From contig NZ_NFGZ01000009.1 in NCBI RefSeq assembly GCF_002159175.1, positions 1-64,000 of the forward strand: DNA of 64,000 bases. The letters are read 5' to 3'. Every line of letters begins with the position of its first letter. Positions within the stretch are counted from its first letter, which is position 1. The translations under genes and the position numbers were made by a program. The DNA comes from Flavonifractor sp. An92 (GTDB lineage: Bacteria; Bacillota; Clostridia; Oscillospirales; Oscillospiraceae). Of this stretch, positions 18,004 to 26,295 are shown one piece after another. Under the pieces are notes generated by a model, which worked only from the letters and a program-made list of their open reading frames with translations, did not search any database and was not told the DNA's origin.

Positions 18004-18228
18004 TTAATCTGTTTTATTTTCCGTCAGGAGAATACATAATCCCCAGCCCAAAAGGAGAAAAAACAGAATCGCAGGAATCAGCAGCCCGTTTTCTAAAATA
18101 CTCGTGATCATCCTTCCTGGTGGTGTTACCCACGCACTTGACGGATTTTGCATTGCAGTCAATATCATTCCTGTAATTCCAACGGTACCACTCAATGTCA
18201 AAAATCCACCCTTCATCAGTCTTTTCAT
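18004..18228 (-). CDS. Small membrane protein
   Basis: 74 residues, two hydrophobic helices (about 10-27 and 46-67), start supported by GGAGG. The 172 nt between it and 17831 contain only a gene-like fragment without a start. Part of the operon starting at 19011. Unknown function. Confidence 0.55.
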   Translation of the reverse strand: MKRLMKGGFLTLSGTVGITGMILTAMQNPSSAWVTPPGRMITSILENGLLIPAILFFLLLGWGLCILLTENKTD

Positions 18229-18291
18229 AATGATTTTGCCTCCTTCATGTTTTTCTTTGAAGCGAGTGGCATCTCGTTTACGGTGCCACCA

Positions 18292-19011
18292 TTACTTCAG
18301 CGGATCCGATTCATCCAGAATATGAGGCGGCCACACACCGGGAATGGGTACACCCCGCTTCATCTTGAAGTCGCATAGTCCATCCCCGGTCGCACAGGTC
18401 TTTTCTCGGTACAGGGCAACACCAAAAGCCCGGAACATCACATAGTCCAGGTTACACATATAGGGCAAATACTCCATGTATCCTCGTTCTTTGCAGAATT
18501 CGTAAATCGGGCAAACCTGATTGTGGTAGATAACGGGATACTCGACAGTGGGCGTCATGGTCTGTGTCACAAAGCTGCCCGGATTTTTTGCGGCGTTTTC
18601 CGCATTCTTTCTGTCTTTTCGCCGCAACACTTTGTTGATAAGATCAGGGCAGCAATTGAATAGTCCGCCGACTAACCGGCGCAGCAGCTTGGGAACTGTC
18701 TCAAAATACCGCTCATAGAGCGTGGTGACCAATCGTCCCCAGTCGCGGGTGGAAAGACCGTACTGCTTGCCAACCACCCCGATAGAAACAAAGAACATAC
18801 AACCGGTCAGATTTCTGGTGCCACTGCTGCTGTCCCCGCCAATAAAGGGGAGATGCTCCAGCATCTCTTGCTCGTACTCATTCCAGATTTCAGAGAAAAC
18901 CTGGGGATAGGGCTTCCCGAAGATCTCCTCGATCTCCGTTCTGATAAGCTTCAGATATCCATCCATTTCCCGCCTGAGTTTGCTCTTATTTTTTTGATAA
19001 TACGGATGCAT
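18292..19011 (-). CDS. L-2-amino-thiazoline-4-carboxylate hydrolase-like protein
   Basis: 239 residues matching the ATC_hydrolase family layout: an all-helical N-terminal half, a Y-x-x-x-x-C-P-I-Y-E-F-C element near residue 168, and the C-terminal C-A-T-G-D-G-L-C-D-F-K-M-K-R motif with conserved Cys and Asp. Members are common near metal and SAM-enzyme genes in Clostridia and rarely have a proven function. First gene of a five-gene operon. Start has GGAGGG, and a metal operator lies 56 bp upstream. Confidence 0.75.
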   Translation of the reverse strand: MHPYYQKNKSKLRREMDGYLKLIRTEIEEIFGKPYPQVFSEIWNEYEQEMLEHLPFIGGDSSSGTRNLTGCMFFVSIGVVGKQYGLSTRDWGRLVTTLYERYFETVPKLLRRLVGGLFNCCPDLINKVLRRKDRKNAENAAKNPGSFVTQTMTPTVEYPVIYHNQVCPIYEFCKERGYMEYLPYMCNLDYVMFRAFGVALYREKTCATGDGLCDFKMKRGVPIPGVWPPHILDESDPLK

Positions 19012-19066
19012 GACGTCCCTCCTTGCCGCCGGGTATCAAAGTTCCGTTCTTCTCATAGTTCTTTTT

Positions 19067-19084
19067 GATTAGCAATCGCTAACC
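19067..19084. promoter_or_regulatory. DtxR-type operator before the ATC-hydrolase operon
   Basis: GATTAG CAATCG CTAACC, one mismatch. Confidence 0.7.
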
Positions 19085-19153
19085 ACATATTCACTATACT
19101 CCATTTCAGGCCTGAAATCAATTTCCGTGGTGGAATTATTCTTGAAATAAGCA

Positions 19154-19190
19154 AATAAGGAGAGGACCAGCACGCCGTCCTCTCCTTATT
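19154..19190 (-). terminator. Terminator of the ZIP transporter gene
   Basis: Perfect 14-bp inverted repeat (AATAAGGAGAGGAC) with a 9-nt loop between the ZIP gene and the operator of the next operon. Confidence 0.8.
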
Positions 19191-19212
19191 GAGAATATTT
19201 ACAATTTGGGGC

Positions 19213-20016
19213 TTACAAAAAGAGCAGCAGGCTGATCGCCATGACCACCATGCCGGAGATCAGGCCGTAGATGGACAGATGGTGCTCTCCGTATTCCCGG
19301 GCTGCCGGGAGCAGTTCGTCAAAGGAGATGAACACCATAATGCCGGCTACTCCAGCGAACAACAATCCGAACACCGTGTCGCTCATGATCGGGCGCAGCA
19401 CCAGCCACCCCAGCAGAGCCCCCAGAGGTTCCGCCAGACCCGAAAGGAAGGAGTAGCAGAACGCTCTGCGCCGGGATCCTGTTGCCTGGTAGATGGGCAC
19501 AGACACCGCGATACCTTCCGGGATATTGTGGATGGCAATGGCTACAACAATTGGGATGGCCACACTTGGCTCTTGTAGTGCAGACACAAAAGTGGCCAGT
19601 CCCTCGGGAAAATTATGGATGGCGATGGCCAGTGCCGTAAAGACACCCATGCGCATCAAACGCCCCGGCTGAGGGGCACCCTTCTCCGTCTCCTCCATGA
19701 GCTTTACTTCGTGGGGATTCTCCGAAGAGGGAATCAGCTTATCAATGACAGCAATCACCAGCATGCCGCCAAAAAACGCCGCAACTGTCGCCCAACTGCC
19801 GGGGCGGGTCCCCATTTCGGCGATCAACGCATCTTGTGCTTTGAAAAATATCTCGATCATGGAGACATAGATCATGACACCCGCGGAAAAGCCCAGGGAA
19901 ACCGACAAAAATTTTCGGTTGGTGTGCCGACAGAGAAACGCGATGCAGCTGCCGATCCCGGTGCTGAGCCCAGCCAGCAGTGTCAGAAAAAAAGCAAGCA
20001 AAACAGTATAGTCCAA
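19213..20016 (-). CDS. zupT: ZIP-family metal transporter (ZupT-like)
   Basis: 267 residues, the usual ZupT length, eight transmembrane helices. The signature His motifs H-N-F-P-E-G and H-N-I-P-E-G are both present in the central helices, with a variable E-E-rich loop before them. The start is a TTG at 20016, 6 nt after AAGGAGG; the upstream frame (to 20082) overlaps the operator and is unlikely. ZIP proteins import divalent metals (Zn, Fe, Mn). The GGTTAG-N6-CTAACC site at 20040 argues for iron or manganese here. Confidence 0.85.
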   Translation of the reverse strand: MDYTVLLAFFLTLLAGLSTGIGSCIAFLCRHTNRKFLSVSLGFSAGVMIYVSMIEIFFKAQDALIAEMGTRPGSWATVAAFFGGMLVIAVIDKLIPSSENPHEVKLMEETEKGAPQPGRLMRMGVFTALAIAIHNFPEGLATFVSALQEPSVAIPIVVAIAIHNIPEGIAVSVPIYQATGSRRRAFCYSFLSGLAEPLGALLGWLVLRPIMSDTVFGLLFAGVAGIMVFISFDELLPAAREYGEHHLSIYGLISGMVVMAISLLLFL

Positions 20017-20039
20017 AGTAAACCTCCTTGTTTGTTTTT

Positions 20040-20057
20040 GGTTAGCCATGACTAACC
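20040..20057. promoter_or_regulatory. DtxR-type operator before the ZIP gene
   Basis: GGTTAG CCATGA CTAACC, perfect half-sites, 24 bp before the TTG start. Confidence 0.8.
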
Positions 20058-20119
20058 ACGCTGATTCTATCACTCTCCTCATGGTATGTCAACGGCAAGC
20101 TCTACGTTCCAATAAAAGA

Positions 20120-20175
20120 TTGACATTTGTAAAAAGCAGGATATGATTAAGTGTACGCTTAATCATATCCTGCTT
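20120..20175 (+). promoter_or_regulatory. arsR promoter overlapped by a perfect 18-bp-arm palindrome
   Basis: TTGACA (20120), 16 bp, TATGAT (20142). The -10 lies inside an inverted repeat whose arms (20134-20151 and 20158-20175) match perfectly around TGTACG. The core TTAAG-N6-CTTAA is typical of ArsR/SmtB operators, so the downstream regulator probably represses itself and the chromate genes. Confidence 0.7.
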
Positions 20176-20186
20176 GAGGTGAAGAA

Positions 20187-20548
20187 GTGAAGTCTGTCAC
20201 AGTATGGAAGGCATTGTCGGATGAAACCCGCAGAGCTATTTTGAAATTGCTGTTAAGCCGTAGTTATTGTGTCCGCGCATTGGCAAGACGGTTGGATCTT
20301 TCAGAAGCAGCCATTTCTCAACATTTGAAAATTTTACGGGATGCAGAGCTGGTTATCGGAGAAAAAACGGCTATTTCATGCACTACAGCGTCAATCGTCA
20401 GCTTCTGAAAGACACGGCAAAAGAACTGGAGAGCTGGGCAGCCATTCCATGTGATACCTGCTGCCCCGAACACGGTGCCTGTATGATGAAAGAGGCGGAG
20501 CACTGCCATCTTGCCGACAGGACCAGCACAGGCCGAACGGATACATGA
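20187..20548 (+). pseudogene. ArsR-family regulator with a frameshift in an A6 run
   Basis: The first frame gives the ArsR winged helix (A-L-S-D-E-T-R-R-A-I-L; A-R-R-L-D-L-S-E-A-A-I-S-Q-H-L-K-I-L). It breaks after G-E-K at the poly-A near 20362. The next frame continues naturally with N-G-Y-F-M-H-Y-S-V-N and a Cys-rich tail (C-x2-C-C-x4-H-x2-C). One missing A explains everything, so a sequencing slip or slippage-type control is as likely as decay. GTG start. Precedes two chromate-transporter genes. Confidence 0.75.
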
Positions 20549-20567
20549 AAGACATGAGGAGGCTGCT

Positions 20568-21152
20568 ATGAAAGGACACCGTTATACCGATCTCTTTTTG
20601 ACCTTTTGCAAAATCGGGCTTTTTACCTTTGGCGGAGGATATGCCATGATCTCCATGATGGAGCATTACTGTGTCGACCAAAAGAAGTGGATTTCCCAAG
20701 ATGAAATGATGGACGTTACTGTGATCGCAGAATCTACGCCGGGGCCGATCGCCATCAACTGCGCGACCTTCGTGGGGTACCGGCAGGCTGGATTTCCCGG
20801 CGCAGTCGCCGCTACCTTTGCCATCGTTTTTCCTTCCTTTGTAATCCTCTATCTTCTCTCCCTTTTTCTGGATGGTTTTTTAATGTATCCTGTGGTAGCC
20901 AACGCATTTCGGGGCATAAAAATCGCCGTAGGACTGCTGATATTGGAGGCAGCCATACGCATCATCCAAAAGATGCCTGCCAAAAGATTGCCCAAGGGCA
21001 TCCTGATATGCTCCGCTCTGATGATGCTGTGCATCAGCTTTTTCTCCTTGAACATTTCCTCCATCACTTTGATGTTGGTAGCCGCAGCACTTAGTTTAAC
21101 ATTGTATTTTGTCCATAACACCATGAAAACAAAGAAGGAGAGCAAGCAATGA
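20568..21152 (+). CDS. chrA: Chromate transporter, first short CHR subunit
   Basis: 194 residues from the ATG with GAGGAGG upstream. CHR-domain motifs: F-G-G-G-Y-A-M-I near residue 20, E-S-T-P-G-P-I-A-I-N, G-x-P-G-A-V-A-A-T. Short CHR proteins act in pairs and export chromate in proton-coupled fashion. The next gene overlaps by 4 nt. Controlled presumably by the ArsR protein upstream. Confidence 0.88.
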   Translation: MKGHRYTDLFLTFCKIGLFTFGGGYAMISMMEHYCVDQKKWISQDEMMDVTVIAESTPGPIAINCATFVGYRQAGFPGAVAATFAIVFPSFVILYLLSLFLDGFLMYPVVANAFRGIKIAVGLLILEAAIRIIQKMPAKRLPKGILICSALMMLCISFFSLNISSITLMLVAAALSLTLYFVHNTMKTKKESKQ

Positions 21153-21700
21153 TCTATTGGCAGCTTTTTATCGGCTTTTTACAGGTGGGATGTTTTGCCT
21201 TTGGAGGCGCCTATGGTGCGATCCCTCTAATCCGGGATGTGGTTCTGGCCAACGGTTGGTTGACAGAAGAAAAGCTGACTTATATGATTGCCGTCAGTGA
21301 AAGTACGCCCGGACCGATCATGGTCAATCTGGCTACCTATGTGGGAAGCAGTCAGGCCGGGCTGCTTGGCGCCATGATCTCCACACTGGCGGTGGTTCTG
21401 CCCTCGTTCTTTGTGATCCTGCTGATCATGGTGTTGCTGAAAAACGTACTTCAGCAGCCTTGGATGCAGGCGGTCCTGCGCGGCGTAAAGCCATGTATGG
21501 CCGGCATTATACTCGTTACCGGCATTTACATGGTATGCAGCCATTGCGTATCCTTCGGCGAGCATCTGGAACTCGATATGCACTCTTTCCTAATCACGCT
21601 GCTCCTTGCCTTTGCTATGTTAGGGAGCGGTTTCCTGTTCCGGAAAAAGCTCTCCCCCATCCCCCGCCTCCTAATGAGAAAACATGAGATAGTCCAGTAA
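21149..21700 (+). CDS. chrA: Chromate transporter, second short CHR subunit
   Basis: 183 residues, ATGA overlap with the first subunit. F-G-G-A-Y-G-A-I-P and E-S-T-P-G-P-I-M-V-N motifs; opposite-topology partner of the heterodimer. Confidence 0.88.
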   Translation: MIYWQLFIGFLQVGCFAFGGAYGAIPLIRDVVLANGWLTEEKLTYMIAVSESTPGPIMVNLATYVGSSQAGLLGAMISTLAVVLPSFFVILLIMVLLKNVLQQPWMQAVLRGVKPCMAGIILVTGIYMVCSHCVSFGEHLELDMHSFLITLLLAFAMLGSGFLFRKKLSPIPRLLMRKHEIVQ

Positions 21701-21762
21701 AATCAATGTTTTCAGAGGCAAGGAACACGATGTGAAGACAAAAATTTTAATACTGGCAGGAT

Positions 21763-21795
21763 AAAGGGTGCTGATGTGAAATATCAGCACCCTTT
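21763..21795 (+). terminator. Terminator after the chromate genes
   Basis: AAAGGGTGCTGAT / ATCAGCACCCTTTT with a 6-nt loop, then T-rich sequence. Confidence 0.75.
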
Positions 21796-21807
21796 TCCTG
21801 TCCCAAA

Positions 21808-21836
21808 CGCCATAGGAAATCCTATGGCGTTTTTTA
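21808..21836 (+). terminator. Second hairpin with T-run
   Basis: CGCCATAGGA AA TCCTATGGCG followed by TTTTTT. The rest of 21837-22015 shows no gene except the leader of the next frame. Confidence 0.65.
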
Positions 21837-22015
21837 CTTTCCATCAAGTACACGGAAACTGTATTGAAAGGGGTGAGAAATCGAAGGTATTTCTTCATGT
21901 AGGGAATGCAAATCAAGTGTCCATAGGTTTTCCCACATGGAAAAGCAAATGGGCACAGAATTGAATTTTTTCCGAAAAAGAACACTTTTCCAGACCGCCG
22001 GAGGGAGGTGAGATT

Positions 22016-22688
22016 ATGGCGGTATTTCGCATTGAGAAAACCCGCGACTACACGGTGATGGCAAACCATCATCTGCGGAACACGGCACTGTCGCTGAAAG
22101 CGAAGGGGCTGCTGTCCCTCATGCTATCCTTGCCGGAGGATTGGGACTACACCACCAAAGGCCTTGCCCGGATATGCCTGGATGGAGTGGACAGCATTTG
22201 ACGATCCGGTGGGGCTGGTGCTGAACGACGAGGGCAAGCTCATCGGTCTGGACCTGAACCGTTCCCTCTGGGACGAGCATGGGGAGATTTACGACATTGT
22301 GGCAGGCACCTTCCTGGTGGTGGGCCTCGGCGAGGAGTCCTTCACCTCTCTGCCCCCGGAACTGGCACAAAAGTACATGGAGCACTTCAAGCAGCCGGAG
22401 CAGTTCATCAACCTGAACGGCCAGATCGTCGCCTTGCCGGTGGAGCCGGAGAACCCTCTCCGTACCGCTGAAATGACCCTGGAGGACGACTATGGGATGA
22501 TTGACGGGATCATCAACAACGGCCGCCGTGGGGAGGAACTGGAGAAAGCCCAGGATGAGGCGCGCAGGACCACACCGGAGAAAAAGCCCTCTATCCGGGA
22601 ACGGCTGGAGGACGCAAAACGGGAGTGCGGCGAGCGCAAGCCCCCGGACAAGGCTCATCAGAAAAAGCCCCCGGAGCATGACTTATGA
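22016..22688 (+). pseudogene. Fused remnants of two ICE proteins
   Basis: The first 58 codons (A-V-F-R-I-E-K-T-R-D-Y-T-V-M-A-N) are the N-terminus of the replication-initiator/HTH proteins of Tn1549-like elements. The frame stops at 22201. From about 22164, in another frame, the C-terminal part of a DUF3846-type ICE protein follows (L-N-D-E-G-K-L-I-G-L ... D-I-V-A-G-T-F), ending with a charged tail. A large internal deletion joining two ICE genes explains this. Confidence 0.65.
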
Positions 22689-22861
22689 GCCGAAGCAAAA
22701 AATGGCGTCTGGAATGGGCGTTCTTCCTGGGCGAGAACGGCAGACGCAAGTATAACAAGCTCTGCAAGGGCTGCGTCCATCCCTGCAAGCAGAGTTTCCG
22801 GGCGGTGGTGGTGTCCTGCCCGCACTATCTTTCCCTCCGTTCCAAAAAGTGCGGGAATTAG
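22685..22861 (+). CDS. Small Cys-rich ICE protein
   Basis: 58 residues, basic, with C-x2-C-x3-C and two more Cys near the end (probable zinc binding). Its ATG overlaps the stop of the preceding remnant (TTATGAG), the usual arrangement in Tn1549-type elements. Function unknown. Confidence 0.6.
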   Translation: MSRSKKWRLEWAFFLGENGRRKYNKLCKGCVHPCKQSFRAVVVSCPHYLSLRSKKCGN

Positions 22862-22988
22862 GGTTCAAAATAGGCGAAGAAACCGCCTGTAGTGGCTTTT
22901 CCGTGTAAGGGCAGTATGATTTCCTATGTGGAGCGGCAGGGCGTTTCTGCATAGGAAAAACGCCGGATTTTCACCTTTTATCAAGCAA

Positions 22989-23045
22989 AATGGGAGCGTC
23001 AACATCGGATGCAGTTATCCGATGTTGGCGCTCCCATTCTTTTTT
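22989..23045. terminator. Strong hairpin terminator
   Basis: 22-bp arms starting AATGGGAGCGTCAACATCGG, 6-nt loop, followed by a run of T on the plus strand; also lies 3' of the minus-strand XRE gene. Confidence 0.75.
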
Positions 23046-23068
23046 TGTTCTGGCTGCGTCGCAGTCGA

Positions 23069-23299
23069 TTAGTCATCCTCTAACAGCTTGGAGGGCGAGA
23101 TTTTCAGCACTTGGGCGATCTTGAACAGTGTTTCAAGAGATACGCCACGGATCGTACCCGTCCCTTCTACCTGACCAACGAAGTTGACACTTTTCCCGAT
23201 CCTCTCCGCAAGGACCTCCTGTGTCAGCCCCGCCTTTTTCCTGTAATATGCGATCTTCAAGCCCAGAGTGATATAGCGTTCTGGAAACTCCGTCTGCAT
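23069..23299 (-). CDS. XRE-family HTH regulator
   Basis: 76 residues, almost entirely a Cro/CI HTH: I-A-Y-Y-R-K-K-A-G-L-T-Q-E-V-L-A-E-R-I-G, then F-K-I-A-Q-V-L-K-I-S-P-S-K-L-L. Start with a GGAGGTGAT-type site upstream. Probably an element regulator. Confidence 0.8.
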   Translation of the reverse strand: MQTEFPERYITLGLKIAYYRKKAGLTQEVLAERIGKSVNFVGQVEGTGTIRGVSLETLFKIAQVLKISPSKLLEDD

Positions 23300-23456
23300 A
23301 ATATCACCTCCTGATATTATGCTACCAACAAAGCAGGTAAATTATAATTGAAACAAATTAGAGGATTATTTACTTTAAGTCAATATATGCATATAATGAG
23401 AAGTAGATCATTTACTTTGTTGGAGAGGCTGGCTTGAAAATGGCGAAGATAAAACC

Positions 23457-23909
23457 GTGAACATATTTACCGTTAGTTTTTTTGGACACCGGATCATCCC
23501 GGAGTTTCGTGAGGCGGAGGATCGTGTGGAGGCGCTGGTTCATGCGCTGCTTTTGGAAAAGGAGTATGTGGAGTTCCTGGTCGGACGGGACGGAGATTTT
23601 GACCAGATCGTTTCCTCCACTGTCAAACGCCAGCAGCGGCTTGTTCGGGATGACAACAGTTCCTTGATTTGGATACTGCCATATCCCACGGCGGAGCTGC
23701 GCAACAATATGGAAAACTTTGAAGCCTATTATGATGAAATCGAAATATGCGGCAACGCGGCCAGCAGCCACCCGAAAGGTGCTTTCCAAATTCGCAATCG
23801 GCAGATGGTGAAGCGAAGCAATCTCGTTGTATTCTATGTGGATCATACAGGCGGTGGAGCTTATCAGACCATACGGAGTATCATTAAAGGATCTGAAAAG
23901 GTCTGCTGA
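23457..23909 (+). CDS. SLOG-family (Rossmann-like) protein
   Basis: 150 residues. N-terminal F-F-G-H-R, middle F-L-V-G-R-D-G-D-F-D-Q-I-V, and C-terminal N-L-V-V-F-Y-V-D-H-T-G-G-G-A-Y: the pattern of small SLOG proteins, a nucleotide-binding superfamily frequent in mobile elements. The GTG start has only a weak ribosome site. Confidence 0.6.
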   Translation: MNIFTVSFFGHRIIPEFREAEDRVEALVHALLLEKEYVEFLVGRDGDFDQIVSSTVKRQQRLVRDDNSSLIWILPYPTAELRNNMENFEAYYDEIEICGNAASSHPKGAFQIRNRQMVKRSNLVVFYVDHTGGGAYQTIRSIIKGSEKVC

Positions 23910-23930
23910 TGATACTCCGCATTTTTTTAT
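23874..23930 (+). terminator. Terminator overlapping the SLOG gene end
   Basis: CGGAGTATCAT / ATGATACTCCG around the stop codon, then T7. Confidence 0.7.
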
Positions 23931-23960
23931 TTCCAAGTTTATTATAGAGATCTGTGCGGG

Positions 23961-23985
23961 GGCGTAGCTTAATGCTACGCCTTTT
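23961..23985 (+). terminator. Short hairpin terminator
   Basis: GGCGTAGC TTAAT GCTACGCC followed by TTTTCTC. Confidence 0.6.
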
Positions 23986-24145
23986 CTCGTTTCCAAAAGA
24001 ATGTCCCGCTCGGGGATTTTCCGGCAATCCGGTACCTCAAAGGATCCAATGCAGTTTTGGTGATTCTGTTCTCCTTGACCGCAGGATAAACCTCGATGTA
24101 CTGAATGAGCTCGGCAGCCGTGCGTTTGGTGATGGAGCTATTTTA
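23975..24145 (-). pseudogene. Start-less C-terminal coding remnant
   Basis: A minus-strand frame of about 56 codons (I-T-K-R-T-A-A-E-L-I-Q-Y-I-E-V-Y-P-A-V-K) reads like a real protein C-terminus but has no start; a stop codon precedes it. Possibly the tail of a lost element gene. Family not identified. Confidence 0.35.
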
Positions 24146-24241
24146 AAAAAAGCTTAAAATTTGTTAAAGCTGCCCGCAAATCGACGGGAATATGCTATAA
24201 TTAGGCCAAATTTTGCGGCCAAGGCCGCATGGGAGGTTGTT

Positions 24242-25108
24242 ATGAACAAAAAGATTCCCCCGCTACACAGCTTGACATGGCTGTGGTGCAGCTTATTCGC
24301 ATACAGCGTGCTGTTTGGGTTACTGCAAAAACTTTTGTCTTCTGTTCCCGGCTTGCCGGAGGGTATCGTGCTGCTCCTTAGCTGCGCGGTGGCATCGGCG
24401 ATCCCCCTGCTCTGGTCCTCACTAGTGAGCGGCGAAGCCCCTCACTTCTCTTCCCAGAAGGCCTCTTTGGGCACGCTGGTTTTTCTCATAAGTGTGGCGC
24501 TGAGTGGAAATCTTGCCGTCATGGTACTTACTCCGGTTCTAGAGCGGGTGTGGAACCTGGTTGGCTTCACCGCCCAAGCGGCGGCAGTGGGAGAAGAAAT
24601 CGCCACACCGCTGCTGGCAATATATATTTGTATAGTCGGTCCTGTCCTTGAGGAACTGATCTACCGAGGAGTGGTGCTGCGCCGCTTGCTGCCAGGGGGT
24701 GCGCGGCAGGCCATTTTACTGTCGGCCCTGTGCTTCGGGCTGATGCACCACGATCTCTATCAGGGGTTGTCCGCCTTCTGGTGCGGATTGATTTTCGGCT
24801 ATGCGGCCCTGCACTACGGATTGGGGACGTCCATCGGACTGCACATCGCCGGAAACAGCATTGCTGTGGCGCTGCCGCTACTGCGCCAGGCGGGCACTCC
24901 TGGTGCCCTGGCTACCTTGGCTCTGGTGTTTGTCTCGGTGGTGATCGCAGTGACAGGAGGGATCCGCCTGCTGCTGAAAAGACGGGGACGGAAGCGCGAG
25001 AGAAGTCAGGCCGGCGGGAGTAGCGGCGTGTGGAGCAATCCCGCCCTGTGGATGCTGCTGGCCTTTGACACGGTTTATCTCGTTGTGGCCTCATTTACTC
25101 ACCGCTGA
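24242..25108 (+). CDS. CPBP-family intramembrane metalloprotease
   Basis: 288 residues, about eight membrane helices. The three family motifs are present: E-E-L-I-Y-R (about residues 137-142), F-G-L-M-H-H about 25 residues later, and H-I-A-G-N. CPBP (CAAX-protease/bacteriocin-processing) proteins cleave peptides within the membrane or give immunity. Start has GGGAGG upstream. Stands alone; its ligand is unknown. Confidence 0.85.
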   Translation: MNKKIPPLHSLTWLWCSLFAYSVLFGLLQKLLSSVPGLPEGIVLLLSCAVASAIPLLWSSLVSGEAPHFSSQKASLGTLVFLISVALSGNLAVMVLTPVLERVWNLVGFTAQAAAVGEEIATPLLAIYICIVGPVLEELIYRGVVLRRLLPGGARQAILLSALCFGLMHHDLYQGLSAFWCGLIFGYAALHYGLGTSIGLHIAGNSIAVALPLLRQAGTPGALATLALVFVSVVIAVTGGIRLLLKRRGRKRERSQAGGSSGVWSNPALWMLLAFDTVYLVVASFTHR

Positions 25109-25257
25109 AGTAGTATTTGGATAAAAGCCTTGCTTACAAGCCGTTGATATTACTGGATTTTCACAGATTCTTGAATGCCACTTGGACCATGCGCTATGCG
25201 CAGAAAGAAAAAAAGAATATACTTAATCTTGCTGAAGAAGGATACGGAGATAAAGAA

Positions 25258-25290
25258 TGAGCGCCATCATCATTTCGGTGATGGCGCTCA
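25258..25290. terminator. Hairpin after the CPBP gene
   Basis: TGAGCGCCATCA / TGATGGCGCTCA with a 9-nt loop and TTTT on the plus strand. Otherwise 25109-25459 holds only the short repeats at 25312-25380. Confidence 0.6.
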
Positions 25291-25311
25291 TTTTCAGCAG
25301 CAGTAGTAGGC

Positions 25312-25380
25312 GCTGTGGGAATGTGTGTAAACGGTCAAAGGGGCGGAGCTGTGGGAAACAGTGTTTGCGGGCTGTGGGAA
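25312..25380. repeat. Three direct repeats of GCTGTGGGAA
   Basis: Exact 10-mers at 25312-25321, 25348-25357 and 25371-25380, downstream of the broken small serine recombinase. Could be binding sites or chance; no function assigned. Confidence 0.45.
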
Positions 25381-25459
25381 AGCTGACAGCTTTTCCATCG
25401 GGACGTAAATATTTGTTTTCCATCGGTGGAGCGGCCGTTTTCCACATTTCCATAGTGGA

Positions 25460-25842
25460 TCATTCGCAAATGGATTTTATAAAATTGTCCATCTCTTCAA
25501 AATCCCTCTCGGTGATTTCGGTGTTGTCATTTGCGGAAATTATTCTGATCCCCATACGCAGGAGCTTTTTTGTATATTCCATAGCGGACCATAAATCCCG
25601 CCCCAAACGGTCAAGAGCGGATACGACCAAAATATCATAAGCCCGTTCCTCGCCTTTTGAATGAGCTCCTGAAGGCTGGGGCGGTTTATGGTTGTTCCGC
25701 TTTCAAAAACTTTGCTTTCACCAACAGAAACAAGCCCATGTTTGGAGATATACTGATTGATCCAAAGTTCCTGTGTCCGTATTCCGCAGTCATCTCCATC
25801 ATATCCTGCCTGGCGACAGTATTTCCACGCTCTATTCTTCAT
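25460..25842 (-). pseudogene. Small serine recombinase (resolvase type), frameshifted
   Basis: Start at 25842 (GGAG upstream). The first frame gives a resolvase-like N-terminus (W-K-Y-C-R-Q-A-G-Y-D) up to L-Q-E-L-I-Q-K-A. Near 25650 the frame shifts and continues with Y-D-I-L-V-V-S-A-L-D-R-L-G-R-D-L-W and I-I-S-A-N-D-N-T-E, the classic serine-recombinase core, to a stop at 25460. No C-terminal DNA-binding domain follows. Overlaps the neighbour by a few nt. Confidence 0.75.
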
Positions 25843-26203
25843 AGTACACGCTCCTTTGCATGGGGACTTTCCTTGCACAGTCCCATAGGCGATAGATGGT
25901 CAAGGGAATATACCAGGCAGCCACCAGCAGTCGCCAGACCAGGACGAAACCGCCGATCACTCCGCCAATAATAAAGTTCAGCAGAAACAACGGAAGGGCG
26001 GTTCCCAAAGAGCCGCCCGGCACGATCCAGGCAAACATCCGTGGGATGCCAAAAGGCAGGCCGCAAAGGATGAACAGCCATACATAGTCGGTGACTCCAT
26101 CTTTTGTGCAGGCGGATTTGAAAATGCAGTACAGCAAAGCCGCCACCGCCACGGGCAACACGCTCTTCTTGAAAAACTCTTTGATTACTTCGGATTTCGT
26201 CAC
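25832..26203 (-). CDS. ICE-type small membrane protein
   Basis: 123 residues from a GTG (GGAGG 8 nt upstream); the frame extends to 26269 without a better start. Three hydrophobic helices (about residues 14-30, 40-56, 68-95). Between relaxase and resolvase in the usual element order. Unknown function. Confidence 0.55.
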   Translation of the reverse strand: MTKSEVIKEFFKKSVLPVAVAALLYCIFKSACTKDGVTDYVWLFILCGLPFGIPRMFAWIVPGGSLGTALPLFLLNFIIGGVIGGFVLVWRLLVAAWYIPLTIYRLWDCARKVPMQRSVYYEE

Positions 26204-26295
26204 AGTCAGCACCTCCATTCCTGGTTCCATTATATCAGCCGGATAACCATGCGCCCAGGGGTTTTGCAAAGACTGTAAAAAGCGCCCAATCCCCG

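Noticed and set aside
24161-24241. 27-codon upstream extension of the CPBP protease
   Set aside because: The internal ATG at 24242 has GGGAGG at good spacing and begins a normal membrane protein; the extension has no ribosome site.
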